Shown here: one piece after another, positions 16,110 through 24,004 of the stretch
Numbering within the stretch: the first letter of the stretch is position 1
Layout of the letters: every line of letters starts with the position of its first letter
DNA from: an uncultured Lachnospiraceae bacterium
Lineage (GTDB): Bacteria > Bacillota > Clostridia > Lachnospirales > Lachnospiraceae
Direction: 5' to 3'
NCBI GenBank assembly: GCA_949840805.1
Contig: CATKXR010000005.1
Coordinates: forward strand, 1 to 64,000
Length of the DNA stretch: 64,000 nucleotides
Position numbers and translations under genes: made by a program
The notes under the pieces: model-generated
The model's input: only the letters and a program-made list of their open reading frames with translations
Told to the model about the DNA's origin: nothing
Databases searched by the model: none

Positions 16110-17411
16110 ATGTCTGAAAAAAATGTAATCATCGGCCAGTCAGGAGGCCCCACCGCTGTTATCAATGCCAGTCTGTGCGGCATCATCCGGGAGAGCCTTG
16201 CCCGGAAAAACCAGATTGGCGCCATTTATGGCATGGTTCACGGAATTGAAGGCTTTTTAGACGACTGGTATATGGATTTAGGAACAGAATTATCGCAGGA
16301 CGATTTAGAGCTGCTGCGCCTTACTCCTGCCGCCTATCTGGGTTCCTGCCGGTATAAGCTGCCGGAAGACCTGGATTCCGAGATCTACCCGCTGCTCTTC
16401 GCAAAACTGGACAAACTGAACATCGGATATTTTTTCTATATCGGCGGCAACGACTCCATGGACACGGTCAGTAAATTATCCCGGTACGCGGCGAAAAACA
16501 GCCTTGACGTCCACTTTATAGGCATACCGAAAACCATTGACAACGACCTTATCCTCACGGACCATACTCCCGGATTTGGCAGCGCGGCAAAATACGTGGC
16601 CTCCACAGTGCGGGAAATCGTACTGGATTCTTCCGTATACCGTCAAAAATCCGTGACCATTATTGAGTTAATGGGACGCCATGCCGGATGGCTGACAGCG
16701 GCATCTGTCCTTGCACGCAAGCACAAAGGGGATAACCCCGCATTGATTTACCTGCCAGAAAGGCCTTTTTCACTGGAACAGTTCGCAAAGGATATTGAGA
16801 CCGAACTGGGGCAAAGACGCAGCGTCGTGGTATGTGTATCAGAAGGGATTGCCGATTCTGAGGGAACCTTTCTCTGTGAATACGGAGACCAGAAATTGCA
16901 GGCCTGCTTAGGCAGGGAGCCTGCCCCGGCCGATGATGCACAAATAAGCCCTGCCATGGTTGATATTTTCGGCCATAAAATGCTGACCGGCTGCGGCAAG
17001 GTATTGGAACGGTTTGTGAGAGAACGGTTCGGAGTAAAGGTCCGCTCGGCCGAGCTGAACGTCAGCCAGCGCTGCTGCGGAATCCTGGCCTCAATGACAG
17101 ATATCGAAGAGGCCGAAAAAGCCGGCGAGGAAGGCGTGAGATATGCATTAAATGGGCAGACCGGCATCATGGTTGCCCTAATCCGCAAAAATGACATGGA
17201 TCATTATAAACTGGAGTTTTGCCCTGTGGATGTGAATGCGGTCTGCAACCGGGAAAAAACCGTGCCGATATCCTGGATCTCCGAAGAGGGAAACGATATG
17301 ACAGAAGAGTATATTCATTATCTCCTTCCGCTGATTGAAGGAAATGCCAATCCCCCTATGAAGGACGGATTGCCCGCGTATCTGTACCGGAAAATAAAAT
17401 TTTCAAATTGA
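16110..17411 (+). CDS. pfp: 6-phosphofructokinase, probably PPi-dependent
   Basis: A 433-residue protein, longer than the 320 residues of ATP-PfkA and typical of the PPi-type clade. GQSGGPTAVINAS forms the N-terminal phosphoryl-donor loop. GGNDSMD (about residue 112) carries the aspartate that blocks ATP in PPi enzymes, and PKTIDNDL (about 140) carries the PPi-favouring lysine. IELMGRHAGWL is the fructose-6-phosphate site. AAAGGA is nine bases before ATG 16110. A terminator follows. It acts reversibly in glycolysis. Confidence 0.9.
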   Translation: MSEKNVIIGQSGGPTAVINASLCGIIRESLARKNQIGAIYGMVHGIEGFLDDWYMDLGTELSQDDLELLRLTPAAYLGSCRYKLPEDLDSEIYPLLFAKLDKLNIGYFFYIGGNDSMDTVSKLSRYAAKNSLDVHFIGIPKTIDNDLILTDHTPGFGSAAKYVASTVREIVLDSSVYRQKSVTIIELMGRHAGWLTAASVLARKHKGDNPALIYLPERPFSLEQFAKDIETELGQRRSVVVCVSEGIADSEGTFLCEYGDQKLQACLGREPAPADDAQISPAMVDIFGHKMLTGCGKVLERFVRERFGVKVRSAELNVSQRCCGILASMTDIEEAEKAGEEGVRYALNGQTGIMVALIRKNDMDHYKLEFCPVDVNAVCNREKTVPISWISEEGNDMTEEYIHYLLPLIEGNANPPMKDGLPAYLYRKIKFSN

Positions 17412-17495
17412 TGTATAAAGCGGAAGATCATGGTGATAATGATAATGTATCGATGCTCTTTTGACAAGAGTGGAAATACTTATCCTCCCCTTTTT

Positions 17496-17538
17496 ATCCG
17501 GCTCGCTTGTGAAAACACAGGCGGGCCGGATTTTTCTT
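17496..17538. terminator. Bidirectional terminator between converging genes
   Basis: ATCCGGCTCGCTTGTG and CACAGGCGGGCCGGAT form a 15-bp stem with one mismatch around AAAA, followed by TTTTTCTTT. It lies between the phosphofructokinase gene and the converging MBL-fold gene. Confidence 0.88.
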
Positions 17539-17542
17539 TCAT

Positions 17543-18238
17543 CTAAAACTGATACAGAAATCCTGCCGCGCCGCAACGATATCGCTTACATGGCATGGGC
17601 CAGGGTGGTTCCTGCCCCGACAATTTCCCCGCAAGCAGTTCTTCCGTTCCCGTCAAAATTCCTGGAATAATATCAGGCTTTAAGGGATAGCTGCCATGGG
17701 ATGGCCAGATAACGTCAAAAGCCTGTGACATTTTGAGCATTTTTCTAAGGCTTTCCTGAAATGCCTGGATATTCCGCCCGGAACCAAACATAAAAATATC
17801 TCCGTCCTGAATCGAATCACCGGAAATCAGCATCCTCTTCTCCCGCTCCAGAAGCATAATACTTCCCGGCGTATGGCCTGGTGTCAGAATCACCTCGAAT
17901 TTCCATCTCCCCAGGTCAATGACATCCCCTTCCCACAACGGACGCACATCTTCCATGCGGCATCCTTCCGGCAGGGACCTCCTGTAATGGTCCATCTCCG
18001 CAGGATGCATATACACAGGCCCAAAATCCCGGTTACATCCCACATGGTCTTTATCCGTGTGAGTATTAACCAACATGGCCGGCAAAGAAGTCAGTTTTGC
18101 AACTATTTCTTTCAAAGCCAGGCCTCCAAAACCGGTGTCGACTACCATCGCCTGTTTTTCTCCCTCAAATACAAACATGCGCACTCCGTTTTCTTCGATC
18201 ACCCAAAAATGTTCCGATATCTTTTTAACGTTATTCAT
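17543..18238 (-). CDS. Metallo-beta-lactamase-fold hydrolase
   Basis: The start at ATG 18238 is preceded by GGAGG; a longer in-frame extension lacks a site. The product is 231 residues. The metal motif is NTHTDKDHVG, in which the second His of HxHxDH is Asp. Further ligands lie in TPGHTPGSIML, SGDSI and WPSHG. The family includes glyoxalase II-like thioesterases and lactonases. It ends a four-gene minus-strand run; the substrate is unknown. Confidence 0.85.
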   Translation of the reverse strand: MNNVKKISEHFWVIEENGVRMFVFEGEKQAMVVDTGFGGLALKEIVAKLTSLPAMLVNTHTDKDHVGCNRDFGPVYMHPAEMDHYRRSLPEGCRMEDVRPLWEGDVIDLGRWKFEVILTPGHTPGSIMLLEREKRMLISGDSIQDGDIFMFGSGRNIQAFQESLRKMLKMSQAFDVIWPSHGSYPLKPDIIPGILTGTEELLAGKLSGQEPPWPMPCKRYRCGAAGFLYQF

Positions 18239-18263
18239 ATACAAACCTCCAGATAGAATTGCC

Positions 18264-18686
18264 TTATTGTTTTGCGATCTTTGCAATAAACTGATAAGCA
18301 AATTCAATTGCGGTCCATGTCAGCTTTTCACAGAGATGCGGCGGGTCATTTTCCGAAAAGCCTCCAGGCCGCAATTCTAAGCATCTTAATGAACCAAAGG
18401 TCCTTTCAAAGGCAGAGGCGAAATTATAACAGGCAGATACCATTTCATCTTCTGTTTTTCCCAGCATGTGAAAATAAATTCCAATAAACATTAACGTGCC
18501 TTCCACCAAGCCACACTGCGCCCTGTACCCGCCCGCGCCATGCAGTCCGACTGCGGACCAGAGTACCTGCGGTTCAACACGGACTTCAAACAATTCACTT
18601 AAACAAAGGATAGCCGTCCTCGCGCAATTTATATCGTCCTTCCAGTACAATTCGTGTACCCGGTTCTTAATCTGCTCATTCATCAT
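18264..18686 (-). CDS. C_GCAxxG_C_C-family redox-active-site protein
   Basis: ATG 18686 has AAAGGAG seven bases upstream, giving 140 residues. The spaced cysteines and glycines (INCARTAILCLSE, GAGGYRAQCGLVEG) and the late Cys in SLRCLELR and HLCEKLTW match the C_GCAxxG_C_C family, thought to be redox- or metal-active. It is embedded between a broken VOC gene and the MBL-fold gene. Function is otherwise unknown. Confidence 0.7.
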   Translation of the reverse strand: MMNEQIKNRVHELYWKDDINCARTAILCLSELFEVRVEPQVLWSAVGLHGAGGYRAQCGLVEGTLMFIGIYFHMLGKTEDEMVSACYNFASAFERTFGSLRCLELRPGGFSENDPPHLCEKLTWTAIEFAYQFIAKIAKQ

Positions 18687-18718
18687 GAGATAACTCCTTT
18701 CCGTTTTCCGGTATGATG

Positions 18719-18856
18719 TCAACGCCGCATTGGCGTTCTCACCTCAATCAGATTGCCGTCATTGTCAAGCACCACGTCAAGACCAAACAGGTCATGATAA
18801 AATTGTTTCGATTTTTCAATATCTTTAACCACGATTAAAACATTCTTTAATTTCAT
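18719..18856 (-). pseudogene. Truncated VOC/glyoxalase-family gene
   Basis: GGAGGG precedes ATG 18856, and the frame encodes MKLKNVLIVVKDIEKSKQFY, the classic first beta-alpha unit of the vicinal oxygen chelate fold. It stops after 45 residues, where normal proteins have about 125. The metal ligands of the second half are absent. The next gene begins 32 bp later, so the 3' part has been deleted rather than frameshifted. Confidence 0.75.
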
Positions 18857-18858
18857 CC

Positions 18859-19209
18859 TTATCCCTCCAAACTCCGGTTCCGCCTGCTCTGATAAATAAA
18901 CCCGCCGACCCCGGAGATTATTGCAGTCATTCCCAATAAAATCCACCCGTTAAAGCCTTGAAACTCAAACTCTAACGACTGAGTAACAGGCAAAAGAAAA
19001 CCCAATACTATAAATCCGATCATGCCCTTTCGTTGATGAGATTTGCTGTTTGGCAAACTAAGCAGACAAGCGCTGGGAACAAACATAAGGGTGATAAAAT
19101 AAAAGAAAAAATTCAAACTGTCAGACATGTCAATCATAATGCAGAACATCCACAGCCCAATGAGCAAATACATCGGAATGAGAATAATCTTAAACAGCTT
19201 TCTATTCAT
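18859..19209 (-). CDS. Small integral membrane protein
   Basis: About 116 residues from ATG 19209 (an in-frame GTG at 19215 is also possible), with GAGGTG just upstream. Four hydrophobic stretches are visible (ILIPMYLLIGLWMFCIMI, FFFYFITLMFVPSACLL, MIGFIVLGFLLPV, GWILLGMTAIISGVGGFIY). The family is not recognised. It heads the run that continues with the truncated VOC gene two bases downstream. Confidence 0.65.
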   Translation of the reverse strand: MNRKLFKIILIPMYLLIGLWMFCIMIDMSDSLNFFFYFITLMFVPSACLLSLPNSKSHQRKGMIGFIVLGFLLPVTQSLEFEFQGFNGWILLGMTAIISGVGGFIYQSRRNRSLEG

Positions 19210-19305
19210 TAACACCTCATCTTCTATTAAAAAACAAACCAGGTTCCTCTTGTATTATAGCATTGTCATCTGCCAAAGACAACAAAAACACAGCCTTCTA
19301 TCAAT

Positions 19306-19355
19306 CAAAAAGAAAAAAAGCATATAGCCTCCGACACAAATCATTGGCTATATGC
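19306..19355 (-). terminator. Terminator of the metY-cysK-rrf2 operon
   Basis: On the minus strand GCATATAGCC pairs with GGCTATATGC across a 16-nt loop, followed by CTTTTTTTCTTTTT. It lies 27 bp downstream of the Rrf2 gene stop. Confidence 0.88.
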
Positions 19356-19381
19356 TGAATCTGTCAGCCGGTTCCCGCTTA

Positions 19382-19807
19382 TCAGGCCTGTCCCTTTCCG
19401 CATTGGGATTTCACCAGCTCCGCCAGGGTAATCCCGTCAAAATACGCATTTGTCATCCGATAAAATTCTTTCCACATAGGCAGCGTCTTGCAAGATTCGG
19501 CCCTCTCACATGCCCTGGCCTCACAGCCAAGACATGCCACAGGCGCCAAATCTCCTTCCGTAAGCCGTAAGATATCCCCCACCCGGTATGTATCCGGCGC
19601 GGCAGTCAGCCTGTATCCTCCGCCCCTTCTGCGCAATCCCTCGATCATCCCGTTTTTCGTCAGGGGCGGAAGGATCTGTTCTAAATATTTCAGGGAGATA
19701 TTCTGCCTCTGGGCAATAACCTTCATGGGAATATATCCGTCCTGAACATGCTCCGCCAGATCAATCATCACGCGCAGCGCGTATCTCCCTCTCGTGGAAA
19801 TCATCAT
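19382..19807 (-). CDS. Rrf2-family regulator, CymR/IscR-like
   Basis: A 141-residue protein. The N-terminal winged helix (STRGRYALRVMIDLA, QNISLKYLEQILPPL) is the Rrf2 hallmark. It also has the cysteine group CLGCEARACERAESC near residues 97-111, which in IscR-type members holds an Fe-S cluster and in others senses redox state. The gene starts one base after the cysK stop, with GGAG nine bases before the first of two tandem ATGs. Its place at the end of a cysteine biosynthesis operon points to a CymR-like repressor of sulfur metabolism, probably controlling its own operon. Confidence 0.88.
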   Translation of the reverse strand: MMISTRGRYALRVMIDLAEHVQDGYIPMKVIAQRQNISLKYLEQILPPLTKNGMIEGLRRRGGGYRLTAAPDTYRVGDILRLTEGDLAPVACLGCEARACERAESCKTLPMWKEFYRMTNAYFDGITLAELVKSQCGKGQA

Positions 19808-19808
19808 C

Positions 19809-20750
19809 TCACTCGTTCTCCTGGGCAAACAGCGGAGTAGACAAATATCGGTCTCCCGTATCCGGCAGCAGGACAACAATGGTCTTCCCCTCGTTTTCCG
19901 GACGCTTCGCCAACTGGGCGGCTGCAAAGGCAGCAGCACCCGAGGAAATCCCCACAAGAATCCCCTCGCTTTTGCCGATCAGCCTGCCGGTGGAAAAAGC
20001 ATCTTCATCCGAAACCGGGATAATCTCGTCGTAAATATCCCGGTTGAGCACATCAGGGACAAAACCCGCGCCGATCCCCTGAATCTTGTGGGCTCCGGCC
20101 ACACCGGTGGAAAGTACCGCCGAGGACTTTGGTTCTACGGCAACCACCTGAATCCTGGGATTCCTGGATTTGAGATATTCTCCCACACCGGTGACGGTTC
20201 CGCCTGTGCCCACACCTGCCACGAAAATATCCACCTTGCCGTCCGTATCCTCGTAGATCTCGGGGCCGGTGCTTTCTCTGTGGGCCTTGGGGTTGGCAGG
20301 GTTCACAAACTGGCCTGGGATAAAGCTGTCCGGGATCCCGGCTGCCAGTTCTTCCGCCTTTGCAATGGCGCCCTTCATCCCCTTGGAGCCTTCCGTGAGC
20401 ACCAGCTCTGCTCCGTATGCCTTCATCAGTTGCCTGCGCTCCACAGACATGGTTTCCGGCATGACAATGATAATGTGGTAGCCTCTTGCCGCGGCCACGG
20501 AGGCAAGGCCAATCCCGGTATTGCCGCTTGTAGGCTCGATAATCACCGTGCTAGCTGTGATTTTTCCCGCAGCCTCCGCCTCGTCTATCATCTCCCTGGC
20601 CACACGGTCTTTCACAGATCCCGCCGGGTTGAAATATTCCAGCTTGGCGATCACCTTTGCTTTCAGCCCCAGAGCCTTTTCCATATGGGTCAGCTCCAAA
20701 AGTGGGGTTTTGCCGATCAACTGGTCGGCAGATGTGTAAATCTTACTCAT
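19809..20750 (-). CDS. cysK: Cysteine synthase (O-acetylserine sulfhydrylase)
   Basis: A 313-residue PLP enzyme. The PLP lysine is in [11 protein letters not shown] (Lys47), the substrate loop is [12 protein letters not shown], and the phosphate loop is [12 protein letters not shown]. The conserved C-terminal [11 protein letters not shown] is present. It joins O-acetylserine and sulfide to make cysteine in the cytoplasm. The start ATG overlaps the metY stop (ATGAGTAA), so the two are translationally coupled. A cystathionine beta-synthase activity is possible but less likely, since no regulatory domain is present. Confidence 0.93.
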   Translation of the reverse strand: MSKIYTSADQLIGKTPLLELTHMEKALGLKAKVIAKLEYFNPAGSVKDRVAREMIDEAEAAGKITASTVIIEPTSGNTGIGLASVAAARGYHIIIVMPETMSVERRQLMKAYGAELVLTEGSKGMKGAIAKAEELAAGIPDSFIPGQFVNPANPKAHRESTGPEIYEDTDGKVDIFVAGVGTGGTVTGVGEYLKSRNPRIQVVAVEPKSSAVLSTGVAGAHKIQGIGAGFVPDVLNRDIYDEIIPVSDEDAFSTGRLIGKSEGILVGISSGAAAFAAAQLAKRPENEGKTIVVLLPDTGDRYLSTPLFAQENE

Positions 20751-22044
20751 ATTCTGATACCTCCTTAACTGCATCAAAGCCTTTTTGCAAATCCGCAATA
20801 ATATCGTCAATATGCTCCGTACCGATAGACAGACGGATGGTATTAGGCTTAATCCCCTGCTCCTTTAGTTCCTCCTCGCTGAGCTGACTGTGGGTAGTGG
20901 TTGCCGGATGGATCACCAGGCTTTTGACATCCGCAACATTGGCAAGCAGGGAAAAAATCTTCAGACTGTCAATAAACTTATGAGCTTCCTTCACGCCGCC
21001 CTTGATTTCAAAGGTAAAAATGGAGCCTCCTCCCTTTGGAAAATATTTCTCATACAGCTCAAAGTCCGGATGATCCGGCAGAGACGGATGATTGACCTTT
21101 TCCACCTGCGGATGACCGTGCAGAAACTCCACCACCTTTTTGGTGTTCTCCGCATGGCGTTCCAGGCGCAGCGACAAGGTTTCAATCCCCTGCAAAAGCA
21201 GAAATGCCGCAAAGGGAGAGATCGTGGCTCCCTTATCCCGCAACAGGATTGCCCGGATATAGGTCACAAAGGCGGCAGGGCCGGCTGCCTTTACAAAAGA
21301 CACTCCGTGATAACTGGGATTGGGATCCGCGATGGCGGGATACTTTCCGCTTGCCGCCCAATCAAATCGGCCCGAATCCACGATCACGCCGCCAAGGGTA
21401 GTGCCGTGACCGCCGAGAAATTTTGTGGCGGAATGGACCACAATATCCGCGCCATGCTCTATGGGACGGATCAGATAGGGGGTGCCAAACGTATTGTCTA
21501 CTACCAGCGGCAGGCCGTGCCTGTGAGCAAGCTCTGCCAAAGCATCGATATCCGGAATATCACTGTTGGGATTACCCAGTGTTTCCATATAAATCGCCCT
21601 GGTGTTCTCCTGAATGGCAGCCTCCACTTCAGTCAGATCGTGAATATTGACAAAACTGGCTGTGATGCCGAAGCCCGGAAGCGTGTGTGCCAGCAGGTTG
21701 TAACTGCCTCCGTAAATCGTCTTTTGCGCCACGAAATGACCGCCGTTCTGGCCAAGGGCTTCCAGGGTATAGGTGATGGCTGCCGCCCCTGACGCAAGGG
21801 CCAGCGCCGCCGTTCCCCCTTCCAGAGCCGCTACCCTCTGTTCCAGCACATCCTGTGTGGAGTTTGTCAGCCTGCCGTAAATATTGCCGGCATCTGCCAG
21901 GCCAAAACGGGCAGCCGCGTGTTCACAGTTGCGGAATACATAGGAGGTGGTTGCGTAAATCGGGACAGCGCGGGAATCCGTTGCAGGATCCGGATTTTCC
22001 TGTCCCACATGAAGCTGCAAAGTTTCAAATTTATAATCTGACAT
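20743..22044 (-). CDS. metY: O-acetylhomoserine sulfhydrylase (MetY type)
   Basis: A 433-residue member of the Cys/Met-metabolism PLP family. The length and the internal insertion (around residues 230-260) separate OAH sulfhydrylases from the roughly 380-residue cystathionine synthases and lyases. Seen are [19 protein letters not shown], the cofactor segment [11 protein letters not shown] and the PLP-lysine stretch [12 protein letters not shown]. It makes homocysteine from O-acetylhomoserine and sulfide. It is first in the metY-cysK-rrf2 operon, behind a near-consensus promoter. Confidence 0.92.
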   Translation of the reverse strand: MSDYKFETLQLHVGQENPDPATDSRAVPIYATTSYVFRNCEHAAARFGLADAGNIYGRLTNSTQDVLEQRVAALEGGTAALALASGAAAITYTLEALGQNGGHFVAQKTIYGGSYNLLAHTLPGFGITASFVNIHDLTEVEAAIQENTRAIYMETLGNPNSDIPDIDALAELAHRHGLPLVVDNTFGTPYLIRPIEHGADIVVHSATKFLGGHGTTLGGVIVDSGRFDWAASGKYPAIADPNPSYHGVSFVKAAGPAAFVTYIRAILLRDKGATISPFAAFLLLQGIETLSLRLERHAENTKKVVEFLHGHPQVEKVNHPSLPDHPDFELYEKYFPKGGGSIFTFEIKGGVKEAHKFIDSLKIFSLLANVADVKSLVIHPATTTHSQLSEEELKEQGIKPNTIRLSIGTEHIDDIIADLQKGFDAVKEVSEYE

Positions 22045-22084
22045 AGTAGTATTTCCTTTCGTTATAGAATGTTTTGTATGATTT

Positions 22085-22195
22085 TCACTTCTTCATACAT
22101 CGATACATTCGTCCGAAACGGAAATTTTCTCTGACGAGTTTTTCAAAATAGTATACCATAGGTCCGCCTTCTTTGAGAATATTATAAATTCGCAT
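22085..22195 (-). CDS. Possible 36-residue leader ORF of the metY operon
   Basis: In the roughly 190-nt leader a frame runs from ATG 22195 to a TGA at 22085-22087. GGAAAGGAG touches the ATG, which is closer than ideal. The product begins MRIYNILKEGGPMVYYFEKL and has one cysteine near the end. It could be a regulatory leader peptide or a chance frame. No T-box specifier or antiterminator motif was found in the leader. Confidence 0.35.
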   Translation of the reverse strand: MRIYNILKEGGPMVYYFEKLVRENFRFGRMYRCMKK

Positions 22196-22233
22196 CTCCT
22201 TTCCATTTATTACCTATTCTTTTGGTATGTGTA

Positions 22234-22262
22234 ATGATAACACATTTGACCTACTATGTCAA
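22234..22262 (-). promoter_or_regulatory. Sigma-A promoter of metY-cysK-rrf2
   Basis: On the minus strand TTGACA (22257-22262) and TATCAT (22234-22239) are separated by exactly 17 bases. The flanks carry the near-palindromic words ACCTATTGACATAGTAGGT and GTGTTATCATTACAC, which could be operators for the Rrf2 protein. Confidence 0.8.
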
Positions 22263-22277
22263 TAGGTATTTTACTCC

Positions 22278-23966
22278 CTATGATACCACGTTCTTTCCAA
22301 GAACCAAAAGCTCGTAAGGTTTCATAACATATGATATTTCCTCCAAAGGCTCCCTGCCTTCGGCCGGCAAGGGTTCCCCACAGGACAAAGGATAATTTTC
22401 CAACAGCACCTTATATCCTTTCCATTCCCCATCCAGACGGATTCCCTGCTCTTTCCCGTCCAGATTGCAAAGCACCAGCATCTCCTGCTCCCCCAGCGCT
22501 CTTTGGTAGGCAATGACCATATCCGTTCCCGTCTCCAAAAAGGATATTTCCCCCTTCCCAATCACCGGATACTCTTTTCTCATGGCAATCAGCTTCTTAT
22601 AAAAAGCAAGAATGGAATCCGGATCCTTTTCCTGGGCTTCCACCGTGATTTCCTCTCTAAATTCAGCAGACATGGGAAGCCACGGCTCGACCTTGGAAAA
22701 TCCACCGTAGGTTTCTTTGCTCCACTGCATGGGCGTCCTGCTGTTATCCCGGGATCTGGCCGCCAAGATCCCAAGGGCCTCTTCCTCCGTCCTGCCCCTC
22801 TCCAGCAAAATCTCATAGTAATTCAGGCTTTCCACATCCCGGTACTGATCAATAGAGGGATAATGGGCATTCAGCATTCCGATTTCTTCTCCCTGATAGA
22901 TATAGGGAGTTCCACGCATCAGATGAATCATGCCGGCCAGCATTTTGGCTGACTGTTTCCAGTAAGCGTGCTCGTCTCCTATCCTGCTAACAATACGGGG
23001 CTGGTCATGGTTGCACCAAAACAGAGCATTCCAGCCGCCCCCTTTCTGCATCCCCGTCTGCCATTCTGTAAAAAGCTCTTTCAATCTCCTGTAATCCGGT
23101 TCCATAAGAGCCCACTTGTCCCCGTCCTTATAATCCACCTTCAAATGGTGAAAATGAAAGCACATGGAAAGCTCCTTCTCCTCCGGCGCAGAGTACCGGA
23201 TACAGTGGGCAAGGGATGTGGAGGACATCTCCCCCACTGTCACGAAATCCTCAATTCCTGCATCCCTTACCAGCTCCTTTAAGTATTCATGGATACGGGG
23301 GCCGTCGCTGTAAAACCGCCGCCCGTCTCCCTCAAAGTCGTCTTCCATCACCTCCGGCTTGGAGACCAGGTTGATCACGTCGAACCGAAATCCCTGAATA
23401 CCTTTTCCCTTCCAAAACCGAAGGATTTCTTTTAATTCTTCACGGACCTGTGGGTTATCCCAGTTTAAATCCGCCTGGGTCACGTCAAATAGCCGGAGAT
23501 ACCATTTTTTTAAGGCCGGCACATATTCCCACGCAGAACCGCCGAATTTTGACTGCCAGTTTGTGGGGGCATGATCCGGTGTGCCTTCCTTGAAAATATA
23601 ATATTTCTGATATTTTTCTTCTCCAGCCAACGCCTTCTGAAACCATGGATGGTATGTGGATGTGTGGTTAAATACCATATCCAGCATTATTCCTATGCCC
23701 CGCTTTTCACTCTGGCTCACTAAGTTTTCCAAATCTTCCATCGTCCCGAACTTAGGATCAATGGCGCAGTAATCCGCCACGTCATACCCGTTGTCATTTT
23801 GCGGCGACGGAAAAAACGGCGTCAGCCACAGATAATCCACCCCCAATTCATGGAGATAATCTAATTTTTCAATAACCCCAGGGATGTCTCCAAAACCATC
23901 CCCATTGGTATCCCGAAAAGATTTCGGGTAGATCTGATACACGGTCTTTTTGCTGAAATCCAACAT
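22278..23966 (-). CDS. treC: Alpha,alpha-phosphotrehalase (trehalose-6-phosphate hydrolase, GH13)
   Basis: A 562-residue GH13 enzyme, full length for TreC. The conserved regions are DMVFNHTS, the nucleophile segment GFRFDVINLV, the acid/base region VTVGEMSS and FWCNHDQPR. The N-terminal VYQIYPKSFRDTNGDG is typical of the TreC/oligo-1,6-glucosidase clade. The choice of trehalose-6-phosphate rests on the neighbouring trehalose-type PTS and treR. It splits trehalose-6-phosphate to glucose and glucose-6-phosphate in the cytoplasm. GGGAGG precedes ATG 23966, 38 bp after the transporter gene. Confidence 0.9.
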   Translation of the reverse strand: MLDFSKKTVYQIYPKSFRDTNGDGFGDIPGVIEKLDYLHELGVDYLWLTPFFPSPQNDNGYDVADYCAIDPKFGTMEDLENLVSQSEKRGIGIMLDMVFNHTSTYHPWFQKALAGEEKYQKYYIFKEGTPDHAPTNWQSKFGGSAWEYVPALKKWYLRLFDVTQADLNWDNPQVREELKEILRFWKGKGIQGFRFDVINLVSKPEVMEDDFEGDGRRFYSDGPRIHEYLKELVRDAGIEDFVTVGEMSSTSLAHCIRYSAPEEKELSMCFHFHHLKVDYKDGDKWALMEPDYRRLKELFTEWQTGMQKGGGWNALFWCNHDQPRIVSRIGDEHAYWKQSAKMLAGMIHLMRGTPYIYQGEEIGMLNAHYPSIDQYRDVESLNYYEILLERGRTEEEALGILAARSRDNSRTPMQWSKETYGGFSKVEPWLPMSAEFREEITVEAQEKDPDSILAFYKKLIAMRKEYPVIGKGEISFLETGTDMVIAYQRALGEQEMLVLCNLDGKEQGIRLDGEWKGYKVLLENYPLSCGEPLPAEGREPLEEISYVMKPYELLVLGKNVVS

Positions 23967-24004
23967 TCTGCTGTCCTCCCTTTACATAAATCGCGTTCTT
24001 CCTC

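Noticed and set aside
17461-17670. Small plus-strand frame after the phosphofructokinase gene
   Set aside because: It runs through a terminator hairpin and then antisense to the MBL-fold gene.
19794-20768. 324-codon plus-strand frame opposite cysK
   Set aside because: It is entirely antisense to cysK, whose motifs are unambiguous, and its translation is rich in Arg/His/Gly without domain features.
22045-22262. T-box or S-box riboswitch in the metY leader
   Set aside because: Neither the T-box AGGGTGGNACCGCG core nor a SAM-riboswitch pattern is present, and no leader terminator was found.
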